Of a DNA stretch of 64,000 nucleotides, positions 1-7,367 are shown piece after piece. Made by a program: the position numbers and the translations under genes. This stretch comes from Pleomorphomonas sp. T1.2MG-36 (GTDB taxonomy: Bacteria; Pseudomonadota; Alphaproteobacteria; Rhizobiales; Pleomorphomonadaceae). How positions within the stretch are numbered: the stretch's first letter is position 1; each line of letters opens with the position of its first letter. The DNA lies in contig NZ_CATNLY010000012.1 of the NCBI RefSeq assembly GCF_950100655.1, forward strand, positions 682,001 to 746,000. The letters run 5' to 3'. The notes below the pieces were generated by a model that saw nothing but the letters and a program-made list of their open reading frames with translations, had not been told where the DNA came from and made no database searches.

Positions 1-87
1 CTGCCGAAGCTCGGAGAACCTGTTGTCGTCGGGTTCGATCTTTCCCGTCTGTCGGTGTTCGACGCCCAGACAGAGCGGCGGATCTAG
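1..87 (+). CDS. C-terminal end of a sugar ABC transporter ATP-binding protein (partial)
   Basis: Reading frame 1 is open from the window edge to a TAG at 85-87 and encodes 28 residues that end FDLSRLSVFDAQTERRI. This pattern (a beta strand F-D-x-x-R-x-x-x-F-D-x-x-T-x-R-R-I) is the usual end of the TOBE/OB domain of MalK/UgpC-type ATPases that energise sugar or polyol importers. The start and all nucleotide-binding motifs lie outside the window, so substrate and operon cannot be judged. It ends 6 bp before the convergent TetR stop codon. Identification rests on a short tail only. Confidence 0.6.
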   Translation: MPKLGEPVVVGFDLSRLSVFDAQTERRI

Positions 88-93
88 CACGGA

Positions 94-741
94 TCAGCTT
101 GGCCGCTTCGCCTGCAAGCCGGCAATCATGACGTCGATGATGGCGTGGGCGGCGGCTTCCTCGTTGTCGCGGCCACCGCTGAACTGGACCATGCCGGCCA
201 AGGCTCGCAGCAGATCGATCGGTTCGGCGTCGAAGCCGATCTCGCAGGCCGCGATGGCATTGCCCACCAGAAGGTCGATCGTCTGTTTGGTGGCAGCGCC
301 GGACGCGGCGTAGAGCGACGACTTGCCATCGGCGAGCGAGTCCAGAAGCTCCATCATGCCGTGTTTGACGGACATGTAGCGGAAGAACAGGCGCATCCAC
401 GCCCTGAGCGCCTCGACCGGCGGCCGGCTGGCGGCAAGCTCGGAAGCCGCCCGCACCAACTGATCGCTTTCGTTGCGATAGACCGCCTCGATCAGCGCAT
501 CTCGCGTCGGGAAATGGCGGTAGAGCGTGCCGATGCCGACCCCCGCCGTCCGCGCCACTTCCTCGAGGCTGGCGGAGCCTCCCCTCTCGGCAAAGACCGA
601 CTTGGCGGCATCGATCAGCCGGGTGCGATTGCGCTCGGCATCGGCGCGCGGCTTGCGGGGCGGTTTTCCGGCACTATCGATCACGTCCGCGTGAGCCTCT
701 TGATAAACGGAGGTTCCCTCCGTATTTAGAAACGGAGACAT
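94..741 (-). CDS. TetR/AcrR family transcriptional regulator
   Basis: A one-component repressor, probably controlling itself and the divergent dehydrogenase gene. The N-terminal TetR DNA-binding domain reads RLIDAAKSVFAERG, then SLEEVARTAGVGIGTLYRHFPTRDALIEAVY, a textbook helix-turn-helix; the remaining ~120 residues form the ligand/dimer domain. The start is uncertain. The ATG at 741 has an AGGAGG directly abutting it (no spacer) and would put the palindromic operator at 707-723 inside the gene. A GTG at 684 (196 aa product, AGAGG 11 nt upstream) still keeps the whole DNA-binding domain and leaves the operator in the intergenic region, so it may be the real start. The ligand is unknown. Confidence 0.85.
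   Translation of the reverse strand: MSPFLNTEGTSVYQEAHADVIDSAGKPPRKPRADAERNRTRLIDAAKSVFAERGGSASLEEVARTAGVGIGTLYRHFPTRDALIEAVYRNESDQLVRAASELAASRPPVEALRAWMRLFFRYMSVKHGMMELLDSLADGKSSLYAASGAATKQTIDLLVGNAIAACEIGFDAEPIDLLRALAGMVQFSGGRDNEEAAAHAIIDVMIAGLQAKRPS
707..738. promoter_or_regulatory. Palindromic operator between tetR and SDR genes
   Basis: Perfect inverted repeat ACGGAGG (707-713), spacer TTC, CCTCCGT (717-723), followed by a third half-site ACGGAGA at 732-738. The size and symmetry fit a TetR-family operator. It lies in front of the divergent dehydrogenase gene and at the 5' end of the tetR gene itself, so autoregulation plus control of the neighbour is the natural reading. Binding is inferred. 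Confidence 0.6.
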
Positions 742-820
742 CCTCCTTTTTATTGCAAACCCGATCCGAGGGCAACGGTTCGCTCGGCCCGGCGGATGGT
801 CTCGACCTACGGAGACAGAC

Positions 821-1792
821 ATGACCGCAGAATTCGGCGCGACCTCCACCACCGACGACGTACTCGCCAGTATCGATCTTTCCGGCAAGCGCATCCTGAT
901 CACCGGCGTATCGGCCGGCCTCGGCGTGGAAACGGCGCGTGCACTCGTCGCTCACGGCGCTGCAGTGGCCGGCGCGGCACGCGATCTCAACAAAGCCGAA
1001 ACGGCGACGGCGCCCGTGCGCGCAGCCGCCAAACAGGGCAACGGCGCATTCGATCTGATCGAACTCGACCTCGCCTCGCTTGCCAGCATTCGCAAGGCCA
1101 CCGACAGGCTCGTCGCCGACGGCCGGAAGTTTGACGTGGTCATCGCCAATGCCGGCGTCATGGCCGCTCCCTTCGGGCATACGGCCGATGGCTTCGAAAC
1201 GCAGTTCGGCACCAATCACCTCGGCCACTTCCTGTTCGTCAACCGCATCGCCGGGCTGATTGCGCCGGGGGGCCGGCTGGTCAATGTGGCCTCCTCGGGC
1301 CATCGCTTCGCCGATATCGATCTCGACGATCCCAACTTCGAGCGCACGCCTTACGACCCGTGGGTTGCCTATGGCCGCTCCAAGACGTCCAACATCCTGT
1401 TCGCCGTGGAGTTCGATCGCCGTCACAAGGCGCGCGGCGTGCGCGCCACCGCACTGCACCCGGGCGGCATCAACACCGAACTCGGCCGTCACGTCGGCGT
1501 CGACACGTTGAAGGCGATGATCGAGCGCATCAATGCCGAGCTCGACGCCGCCGGCAAGCCGCCCTACAGCTGGAAGACCATTCCGCAAGGCGCGGCAACG
1601 TCCGTCTGGGCCGGCGTGGTCGCCGAGGCCGACGCGGTGGGCGGCCGCTACTGCGAGAACTGCCATGTTTCGGAGGTCACCGACGGCGTGATCAACCCCG
1701 TTGCCGAAGGCGTTCGCTCCTACGCGCTCGACCCTGATCGCGCCAGGGCGCTATGGGCAAAGAGCGAGGAACTGGTCGGCGAACGCTACTGA
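821..1792 (+). CDS. Short-chain dehydrogenase/reductase (retinol dehydrogenase/WWOX-like)
   Basis: An NAD(P)-dependent oxidoreductase of 323 residues with a Rossmann fold. The cofactor motif TGVSAGLG is at residues 28-35, the structural NAG at 110-112, the catalytic serine in NVASSGH near 158-159, and the YxxxK pair at Tyr184/Lys188. An extended N-terminus and a C-terminal tail resemble the longer retinol-dehydrogenase-like SDRs often annotated as oxidoreductase. The start ATG follows GGAGA with short spacing. It is divergent from a TetR gene with a shared operator, so it is probably induced by the molecule that gene product senses. The substrate cannot be inferred. A stem-loop follows the stop. 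Confidence 0.85.
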   Translation: MTAEFGATSTTDDVLASIDLSGKRILITGVSAGLGVETARALVAHGAAVAGAARDLNKAETATAPVRAAAKQGNGAFDLIELDLASLASIRKATDRLVADGRKFDVVIANAGVMAAPFGHTADGFETQFGTNHLGHFLFVNRIAGLIAPGGRLVNVASSGHRFADIDLDDPNFERTPYDPWVAYGRSKTSNILFAVEFDRRHKARGVRATALHPGGINTELGRHVGVDTLKAMIERINAELDAAGKPPYSWKTIPQGAATSVWAGVVAEADAVGGRYCENCHVSEVTDGVINPVAEGVRSYALDPDRARALWAKSEELVGERY

Positions 1793-1799
1793 CATTCGC

Positions 1800-1831
1800 G
1801 CCGCCGGCCGAACGACAGCTCGGCCGGCGGC
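1800..1831 (+). terminator. Stem-loop after the SDR gene
   Basis: A perfect 12-bp GC-rich stem (1800-1811 with 1820-1831) around an 8-nt loop starts 8 bp after the stop codon. It is not followed directly by a T-run (a TTTTT occurs near 1857), so it is either a weak intrinsic terminator or a 3'-end stabilising hairpin. Confidence 0.5.
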
Positions 1832-1873
1832 TAACCATCTCGATAAATTGCGAATATTTTTCAGCCGCTTAGA

Positions 1874-1911
1874 TGTCACGCGGCATTCATGCGACTGTCA
1901 CGCCCGCGTCA
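1874..1911 (+). promoter_or_regulatory. Pho box (PhoB-type tandem direct repeats)
   Basis: Four pentamers occur at exact 11-bp intervals: TGTCA (1874), ATTCA (1885), TGTCA (1896) and CGTCA (1907). PhoB/PhoP binds 11-bp direct repeats with a TGTCA-like core, and the array ends 64 bp before the start of the alkaline phosphatase gene, the classic Pho regulon member. The 11-bp phasing is seen directly; binding by PhoB is inferred. Confidence 0.75.
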
Positions 1912-1975
1912 TACCCCCTGCCTACCAAGGAGCGCGCGCTCTCATCGACGCGATCCAATTTTCAAGGGGCAGATT

Positions 1976-3718
1976 ATGCGCAGTCTTTTTCTGGCACTCG
2001 CCGCCAGCACGGCTCTGATCGGAACGGCCGGTGCGGCCACCGTCTTTCCGCTTGACCGGGCGACCATCCTCGCCGGCTCCCCCTTCGACTTCAAGGTGGA
2101 GTTCGACGGCTCGGTGAAGGCAGAGGACGTCAAGATCGCCATCAACGGCGCCGACTACAAGGCGGCGCTCGGCGGCGAAGTGGAGTTCATCGCCTCCGAA
2201 AAGGGCAAGGACGACGCGGCGCTCGGATCGGCCGTGCTGCTGCGCGGCGTCAAGATCGACAAGGCCGGCGCCTACACGGTCGAAGTCTCGGCCGGCGACG
2301 AGAAGAAGTCGGTCACCTGGGACGTCTATGCGACGCCCGAGACGCCCAAGGCCAAGAACGTCATCTTCCTGCTCGGCGACGGCCTGTCGGTTGCTCACCG
2401 CACCGCCGCCCGCCTGATGTCGAAGGGCATGACCGAGGGCAAGGCCAACGGCCGTCTCGCCATGGACGACCTCGACCACATGGCCTTCATCGGCACGTCG
2501 GCCACCAACGCCATCAACACCGACTCGGCCAACACCATGTCGGCCTACATGACCGGCCATAAGACGGCGATCAACGCCCTCGGCGTCTACGCCGACCGTA
2601 CGCCGCCGACGCAGGACGACCCGAAGGTGGAAACCATCGCCGAGGCGCTGCGCCGCACCACCAAGAAGTCGATCGGCATCGTCGTCACGTCCGAGATCGA
2701 AGACGCCACGCCGGCCGCCGTGGTCGCTCACACCCGCAAGCGCGACGACAAGGCCGACATCGTCGGCATGCTCTTCGACGTCAAGCCTGAGGTCGTTCTG
2801 GGTGGCGGTTCGGCCTACTTCCTGTCGAAGGACATTCCGGGCTCCAAGCGCAAGGACGACAAGGACTACATCAAGCTGTTCCAGGACGCCGGCTACAAGC
2901 TCGCCACCGACAAGACCGAACTCGACAAGGCGGCCGGTTCCGACAAGATCCTCGGCCTGTTCCACACCGGCAACATGGACTACGCCCTCGATCGCATGCA
3001 GCTCAAGAAGGGCACCGTCGATAAGTTCCCGAACCAGCCGGGTCTCGTCGGCATGACCAAGGTCGCCCTCGACAACCTCTCCAAGAACCCTGACGGCTTC
3101 TTCCTGATGGTCGAGGCCTCCTGCATCGACAAGGCCAGCCATCCGCTCGACATGGAGCGCGCCGTCTTCGACACCATCGAGTTCGACCAGACGATCGCCC
3201 TGGCTCGCGAGTTCCAGGCCAAGAATCCCGACACGCTGATCGTCGTCACCGGCGACCACACCCACGGCGTGTCGATCGTCGGCACCATCGACGACACCAC
3301 CGGCAAGCAAGGCCGGGAAAAGTTCATGGTCGGCGCCAATGCCGGCTTCCCGACCTACACCGACGAGGACAAGGACGGCTATCCCGACAAGATCGACGCG
3401 GGCCGCCGCCTCGCCATGTTCGTCTCGAACTACCCCGACCACTACGAAACCTTCAACCCGAAGCTCGACGGGCCGTTCGAGCCGGCGGTGAAGAACGAAA
3501 AGGGCGAGTACGTCGCCAACGAGAAGTACAAGGACGTCCCGGGCGCCATCTTCGTCGAAGGCAACCTGCCGAAGGACGAGTCGACCGGCACCCACACCGT
3601 TGACGACGTCGTGCTGCAGGCCGCCGGCCCCGGCGCCGAAGAGTTCAAGGGCTACATGGAAGAAAGCGACGTCTACAAGGTGCTCGCCGACACCCTCGCC
3701 ATCGGCGTGAAGCAGTAA
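1976..3718 (+). CDS. phoA: Secreted alkaline phosphatase (PhoA family)
   Basis: A periplasmic metal-dependent phosphomonoesterase that releases phosphate from organic esters. The start ATG at 1976 is preceded by AAGGGG and begins a clear signal peptide (MRSLFLALAASTALIGTAGA). Residues ~22-118 form an extra beta-rich N-terminal domain. Catalytic residues match E. coli PhoA: metal ligand Asp135 (LLGDG), nucleophile Ser184 (TDSAN), Glu380/Asp385/His389 (EASCIDKASH), Asp427/His428 (GDHTHG) and His540 (GTHT). The 580-aa length exceeds E. coli PhoA (about 470) because of the N-terminal domain and a long insert before the C-terminus. A four-repeat Pho box lies upstream, so induction by phosphate starvation is expected. 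The gene is unusually rich in Lys (AAG), Asp and Glu. Confidence 0.92.
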   Translation: MRSLFLALAASTALIGTAGAATVFPLDRATILAGSPFDFKVEFDGSVKAEDVKIAINGADYKAALGGEVEFIASEKGKDDAALGSAVLLRGVKIDKAGAYTVEVSAGDEKKSVTWDVYATPETPKAKNVIFLLGDGLSVAHRTAARLMSKGMTEGKANGRLAMDDLDHMAFIGTSATNAINTDSANTMSAYMTGHKTAINALGVYADRTPPTQDDPKVETIAEALRRTTKKSIGIVVTSEIEDATPAAVVAHTRKRDDKADIVGMLFDVKPEVVLGGGSAYFLSKDIPGSKRKDDKDYIKLFQDAGYKLATDKTELDKAAGSDKILGLFHTGNMDYALDRMQLKKGTVDKFPNQPGLVGMTKVALDNLSKNPDGFFLMVEASCIDKASHPLDMERAVFDTIEFDQTIALAREFQAKNPDTLIVVTGDHTHGVSIVGTIDDTTGKQGREKFMVGANAGFPTYTDEDKDGYPDKIDAGRRLAMFVSNYPDHYETFNPKLDGPFEPAVKNEKGEYVANEKYKDVPGAIFVEGNLPKDESTGTHTVDDVVLQAAGPGAEEFKGYMEESDVYKVLADTLAIGVKQ

Positions 3719-3737
3719 GCACCTCGACGAAACCCTT

Positions 3738-3779
3738 GCGGGCCGGACGGTCGACGGCCGTCCGGCCCGCGGTCTTTTT
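3738..3779 (+). terminator. Rho-independent terminator of phoA
   Basis: Perfect 13-bp stem GCGGGCCGGACGG (3738-3750) and its complement (3758-3770) around a 7-nt loop, followed by GGTCTTTTT to 3779. It sits 20 bp after the phosphatase stop and separates it from the next unit, although readthrough remains possible because only 20 bp remain before the next start. Confidence 0.85.
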
Positions 3780-3798
3780 CAGGCATGCGGAGATTTCC

Positions 3799-4254
3799 AT
3801 GGCTCGGATGACGGCTTCAGCGATCAGCCGCCGGACATTTCTCGCCGGGCTTGCCGCCCTCCCCTGCGTCGGGGTCGCGCGAGCCAGCGACACGCTCACC
3901 TTCGACGAGCTCTATGGCAAGGTGTCCGTCCTCGGCCTCGCCTTCTCCGACAAGGTGAAGGCACTCAAGGACAAGACGGTGTCGATGCGCGGCTTCATGG
4001 CGCCACCACTCAAGGCCGAGGCGAAGTTCTTCGTTCTCACCGAAATCCCGATGTCGCTCTGCCCGTTCTGCTCCTCGGATGCCGACTGGCCCAGCAACAT
4101 CGTCGTCGTCTACATCGACGAGAAGACCACCTTCGTGCCGCCCTCCAAGCTGATCGAGGTGACGGGCACGCTGGAAGTCGGCTCGTGGACCGATCCCGAG
4201 ACCGGCTTCGTCAGCTTGCTGCGCCTCGTCCATTCTTCGTTCGAGACGGTGTGA
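3799..4254 (+). CDS. Tat-exported small protein, possibly DUF3299-like, in a metal-related ABC operon
   Basis: A 151-residue protein with a Tat signal (SRRTFLAGLAALPCVGVARA), so it is exported folded, probably with a bound cofactor or metal. The mature part reads V-S-M-R-G-F-M-A-P-P-L, then F-F-V-L-T-E, then SLCPFCSSDADWPSNIVVVY. This resembles, in outline, DUF3299-type periplasmic proteins encoded with zinc-regulated FtsX/MacB-like ABC systems; the two cysteines (CPFC) could bind metal or form a disulphide. ATG 3799 was chosen because GGAGA precedes it and it opens directly onto the twin-arginine motif. The stop is 3 bp before the ATPase start, so it heads a three-gene operon. The family assignment is tentative. 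Confidence 0.6.
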   Translation: MARMTASAISRRTFLAGLAALPCVGVARASDTLTFDELYGKVSVLGLAFSDKVKALKDKTVSMRGFMAPPLKAEAKFFVLTEIPMSLCPFCSSDADWPSNIVVVYIDEKTTFVPPSKLIEVTGTLEVGSWTDPETGFVSLLRLVHSSFETV

Positions 4255-4257
4255 CCC

Positions 4258-4944
4258 ATGCTTTCGCTGACCCTTTCCGGCGTCTCCATCTCCTTTGCCG
4301 GTCTCGCCCAGCCGGTGCTTTCCATCGACGACCTGACGGTTCCGGCCGGCGGGCGGCTTGCCGTCACCGGTGCGTCCGGGTCGGGCAAGAGCACCTTCGT
4401 CAACCTCGTTTCCGGCCTGACACGGCCCGGTCACGGCGCCATACGCTGGCGCGACACCGACATCGCCACACTGTCGGAAAGCCGCCGCGACCGTTGGCGG
4501 GCGGCGAACGTCGGCCTGGTCATGCAGGATTTTCACCTGTTTCCCGGCCTCACCGCTGCCGACAACGTGCTGCTGCCCGCCCGCCTTGCCCGCGCCGCCA
4601 CGGCCGAGGTGAAGACACGCGCCCTGGCGCTTCTCGCTCGCGTCGGGCTCTCGCGGCCCGGTCAATCGGTCGAAACCATGTCGCGCGGCGAAATGCAGCG
4701 CGTTGCCGTGGCGCGCGCCCTGCTTCGCCGCCCCGGCGTCATTATCGCGGACGAACCGACCGCCAGCCTCGATACCGAAGCCGGGGCTGAAGTTGGCCGC
4801 CTGCTCATCGAACTCGCCGATCAGGAGGGCGCAACGCTGATCGTCGTCAGCCACGACGAACGGTTGACCGAACGGCTCGATCGGCGCATCCGCCTCGCCG
4901 CCGGCCGCGTGGTCTCAGATACCGCAACGGAGGTTTCGTCGTGA
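4258..4944 (+). CDS. ABC transporter ATP-binding protein (LolD/MacB type)
   Basis: A 228-residue nucleotide-binding subunit. Walker A GASGSGKST is at residues 38-46, the Q-loop is in VMQDFHLF, Walker B is GVIIADEPTAS, and the switch His is in VVSHDE. The signature is MSRGEMQRVAVARALL instead of LSGGQ/E, so the second and third signature positions are altered (G to R). Its type (short, MacB/LolD/FtsE-like) matches the FtsX-fold permease encoded next, whose start overlaps this stop by 4 bp (ATGA-type coupling). Such systems usually do mechanotransmission or extraction at the membrane rather than classical import. Confidence 0.85.
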   Translation: MLSLTLSGVSISFAGLAQPVLSIDDLTVPAGGRLAVTGASGSGKSTFVNLVSGLTRPGHGAIRWRDTDIATLSESRRDRWRAANVGLVMQDFHLFPGLTAADNVLLPARLARAATAEVKTRALALLARVGLSRPGQSVETMSRGEMQRVAVARALLRRPGVIIADEPTASLDTEAGAEVGRLLIELADQEGATLIVVSHDERLTERLDRRIRLAAGRVVSDTATEVSS

Positions 4945-6218
4945 TCCGGTTCGTCTTCGCCGACCTTCGCCGCCTCTGGGCCGCCTCGCTGGTCATCGTG
5001 CTTCTGGTGGCGCTGGCCACGGCGCTCGGTGTCGCCGTCACCTTGCAGGAGCGGGCGCTGCGCCTCGGCTCGGCGCGCGCCGCCGACAAGTTCGATCTCA
5101 TCGTCGGGGCACCGGGTTCGGAAACACAGCTCGTTCTCTCTTCCGTCTTCCTCCAGCCCGCCGCCCTGCCGCTGATGCCCGGCGACGTGCTGACCAAGCT
5201 TATCGCCGATCCACGCGTCGCCTGGGCGGCGCCGATCGGCTTTGGCGACAATTTCTCGGGCTATCCGATCGTCGGCACCACCACGGCCCTGATCTCCGGC
5301 ACCACGACCGGGTTTGTCTCGGGCGGCATGTTCGCACAAGAGGGTGAAGCCGTCGTCGGCTCGGGCGTCGATCTTGCCATCGGCGCCGAGGTGAAGCCGA
5401 TGCATGGCGCGGCCGGCGAAGGCGGCGAGGCGCATGCGGACAGCATCTACCACGTCGTCGGCAAGCTTCATCCGACCGGTACGGCCTGGGATCGAGCCAT
5501 CCTGGTTCCCATCCAGGCGGTGTGGCACATCCACGGCCTGGGCGAGGATCACGATCACGAGGAAGACGGCACCGACGAGCACGCCACCGCCCCTCATGAG
5601 GGCGAGGCCGGCGAAGCGCACCATCACCACGGGCACATCGACGCGGACGCACGGCTCGATGAAGACTTCGACCATGAGGTTCCCGGCCTTCCGGCTGTGC
5701 TGGTGAAGCCGAAGACGATCGCCGATGCCTACAAGCTCAGGCAGGAGTATCGCGCCGAAGGCACGACGCGCGCCGTCTTTCCGGCCGAGGTCCTGACCGG
5801 GCTCTACGCGACGCTTGGCGATGCTCGCGCCGTGCTGATGTATGTCGCCTATGGCGCACAGGCGCTGATCGCCGCGGCGTTGATGTTGATCGCCGTCATC
5901 CATGTCGCCCAGCGGCGCAAACAGATCGGTGCGCTCCGCGCCTTCGGCGCGCCGCGTCTTGCCGTGTTCGGCATCGTCTGGCTGGAGCTGCTGCTGCTCG
6001 TCGCGATCGGCGTCGGCTTGGGATTCGGCCTGGGTTACGGCGCCGCGGAGTTCCTGGCCGGCCTGTTCACCGCCCAAAGCGGCGTTCGCCTGCCGGTCGA
6101 GTTCACGGCTGCCGATGCCGGATTGGCAATGGCCTTCCTCGCCGTGGCTGCGTTGATGGCGGCGCTGCCGGCTGCCCTCGCCTATCGCCAATCGCCGGTG
6201 GAAGCTCTGAGAGGATGA
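4941..6218 (+). CDS. FtsX-type ABC permease with histidine-rich periplasmic loop
   Basis: A 425-residue membrane protein with the MacB/LolC layout: TM1 at ~15-35, a large periplasmic domain (~36-290), then three TMs at ~298-322, ~340-372 and ~392-415. The C-terminus ends SPVEALRG, typical of FtsX-domain proteins (xPxxALR). The odd feature is the stretch at residues ~196-245, which holds His196, 198, 204, 206, 214, 219, a run at 227-230, 232 and 245 interleaved with Asp/Glu. This is the composition of zinc or nickel binding loops. With the Tat protein upstream it suggests a metal-handling ABC system next to a zinc-requiring phosphatase. The substrate is inferred only. Confidence 0.8.
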   Translation: MIRFVFADLRRLWAASLVIVLLVALATALGVAVTLQERALRLGSARAADKFDLIVGAPGSETQLVLSSVFLQPAALPLMPGDVLTKLIADPRVAWAAPIGFGDNFSGYPIVGTTTALISGTTTGFVSGGMFAQEGEAVVGSGVDLAIGAEVKPMHGAAGEGGEAHADSIYHVVGKLHPTGTAWDRAILVPIQAVWHIHGLGEDHDHEEDGTDEHATAPHEGEAGEAHHHHGHIDADARLDEDFDHEVPGLPAVLVKPKTIADAYKLRQEYRAEGTTRAVFPAEVLTGLYATLGDARAVLMYVAYGAQALIAAALMLIAVIHVAQRRKQIGALRAFGAPRLAVFGIVWLELLLLVAIGVGLGFGLGYGAAEFLAGLFTAQSGVRLPVEFTAADAGLAMAFLAVAALMAALPAALAYRQSPVEALRG

Positions 6219-6240
6219 AGGCGACGAAACAACGGCCGGA

Positions 6241-7155
6241 TCAGGCGGCCGGTTGAGCCGCCTCGGCGAGAACCCACGCGCGGAAGGCCACAATGCCGGG
6301 ATTGATCAAGGCAGAGCGCGGGTAGATCAGGCTGTAGTTGAAGGGCGACGGCTGGGTCTCGACAAAGGCCCGGACCAGACTGCCGGCTTGCAGATCGGCC
6401 CCGACGAGCGAGGTCCGTACCAGGGCGAAGCCCTCGCCGCGCCGACAGGCGGCAAGCATGTCGGCGAATGTGGGAAAGCATACGGCCACTGCCATTCGAT
6501 CGGCAAAGCCCGATGCGGAGACCTCAGGCACTACCTGCTCGAACCATCGCTGCCAGTCGAGCGCCGTATGCCGGACGCCATCGTAAGTCAGGCAGGGGGC
6601 GGCCAGAAAGGCGTGGCGCTGCGGCAGACAGTCGACAAGCGACGGCGCGCAAACCGCGAACTCATCGTCGGCGGTCAGGGGGTCGGCGACGAGGCCGGGT
6701 CCGCCCCCGCCCAACCGGATGGCCAGATCGGTACGCCCCGTTGAGAAGTCCGGCGTCTGGTAGCCGATCGACAACGCCAGCTCGATATCGGGAAAACGCT
6801 GGACGAAGCCGGCCAACCTCGGCGCCAACCACTGGCTTGAGAACTCCGGCGTAACCGACAGCTCGACCCTGGCACGACCGGCATCGGCGCGGGCAACCCG
6901 CAAGGCTTCCTCCAGACAGCGAAGCGCCTCCGCCACCGCGGGATAAAGCCGGGCTCCCTTGGCGGTCAAACGGGCGCCACCCCGGCCACGCTCAAAGAGT
7001 ACGCCGCCGATCCAACCTTCCATCTGGGCGATCTGATGACTGACGGCCGTCTGCGTCGTTCCCAGCCGTTCGGCCGCCCGACCAAAACCTCCCAATTCGG
7101 CGATGGCGCAGAAAGCCCTCAAGGTCGGCATGGGAGGAATTGGTTGATTATCCAT
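6241..7155 (-). CDS. LysR family regulator (GcvA-like)
   Basis: A 304-residue LysR regulator. The N-terminal winged helix is TLRAFCAIAELGGFGRAAERLGTTQTAVSHQIAQMEGWIGGVLFERG, and the C-terminal two-lobed effector domain starts near residue 95. The LPTLRAFxAIAELGGFxxAAERLxxTQTAVSHQI pattern is that of the GcvA/AmpR-like group. It lies downstream of the L-serine dehydratase gene on the same strand, separated by 212 bp that carry its own promoter region and no gene. Amino-acid related control of the neighbour is possible but nothing in the sequence proves it. It ends 22 bp from the convergent ABC permease gene. Confidence 0.88.
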   Translation of the reverse strand: MDNQPIPPMPTLRAFCAIAELGGFGRAAERLGTTQTAVSHQIAQMEGWIGGVLFERGRGGARLTAKGARLYPAVAEALRCLEEALRVARADAGRARVELSVTPEFSSQWLAPRLAGFVQRFPDIELALSIGYQTPDFSTGRTDLAIRLGGGGPGLVADPLTADDEFAVCAPSLVDCLPQRHAFLAAPCLTYDGVRHTALDWQRWFEQVVPEVSASGFADRMAVAVCFPTFADMLAACRRGEGFALVRTSLVGADLQAGSLVRAFVETQPSPFNYSLIYPRSALINPGIVAFRAWVLAEAAQPAA

Positions 7156-7367
7156 GAAATTCTCTCATGCAAGAGATGGAGACGCTTCATTTCATCTCCT
7201 GTTACAGACATGCCAAATTTTCCCACGAGAGAAAAGCTCTCGGGAAGATCCATCATGTTATTTCATGTCTTATGTCGGCAGCGCGGCGACGCCGCCGGGC
7301 TCAGCCCTCACCTGCAACGGGACATTGGCCTTGAGCCAACGCCGATCCGGCAAGCCCTCTGCGGCGA

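Noticed and set aside
1922..3595. 557-aa open frame on the minus strand across phoA
   Set aside because: It is antisense to a well-defined phosphatase with all catalytic residues; its translation is Val/Gly/Arg/Asp-rich without motifs.
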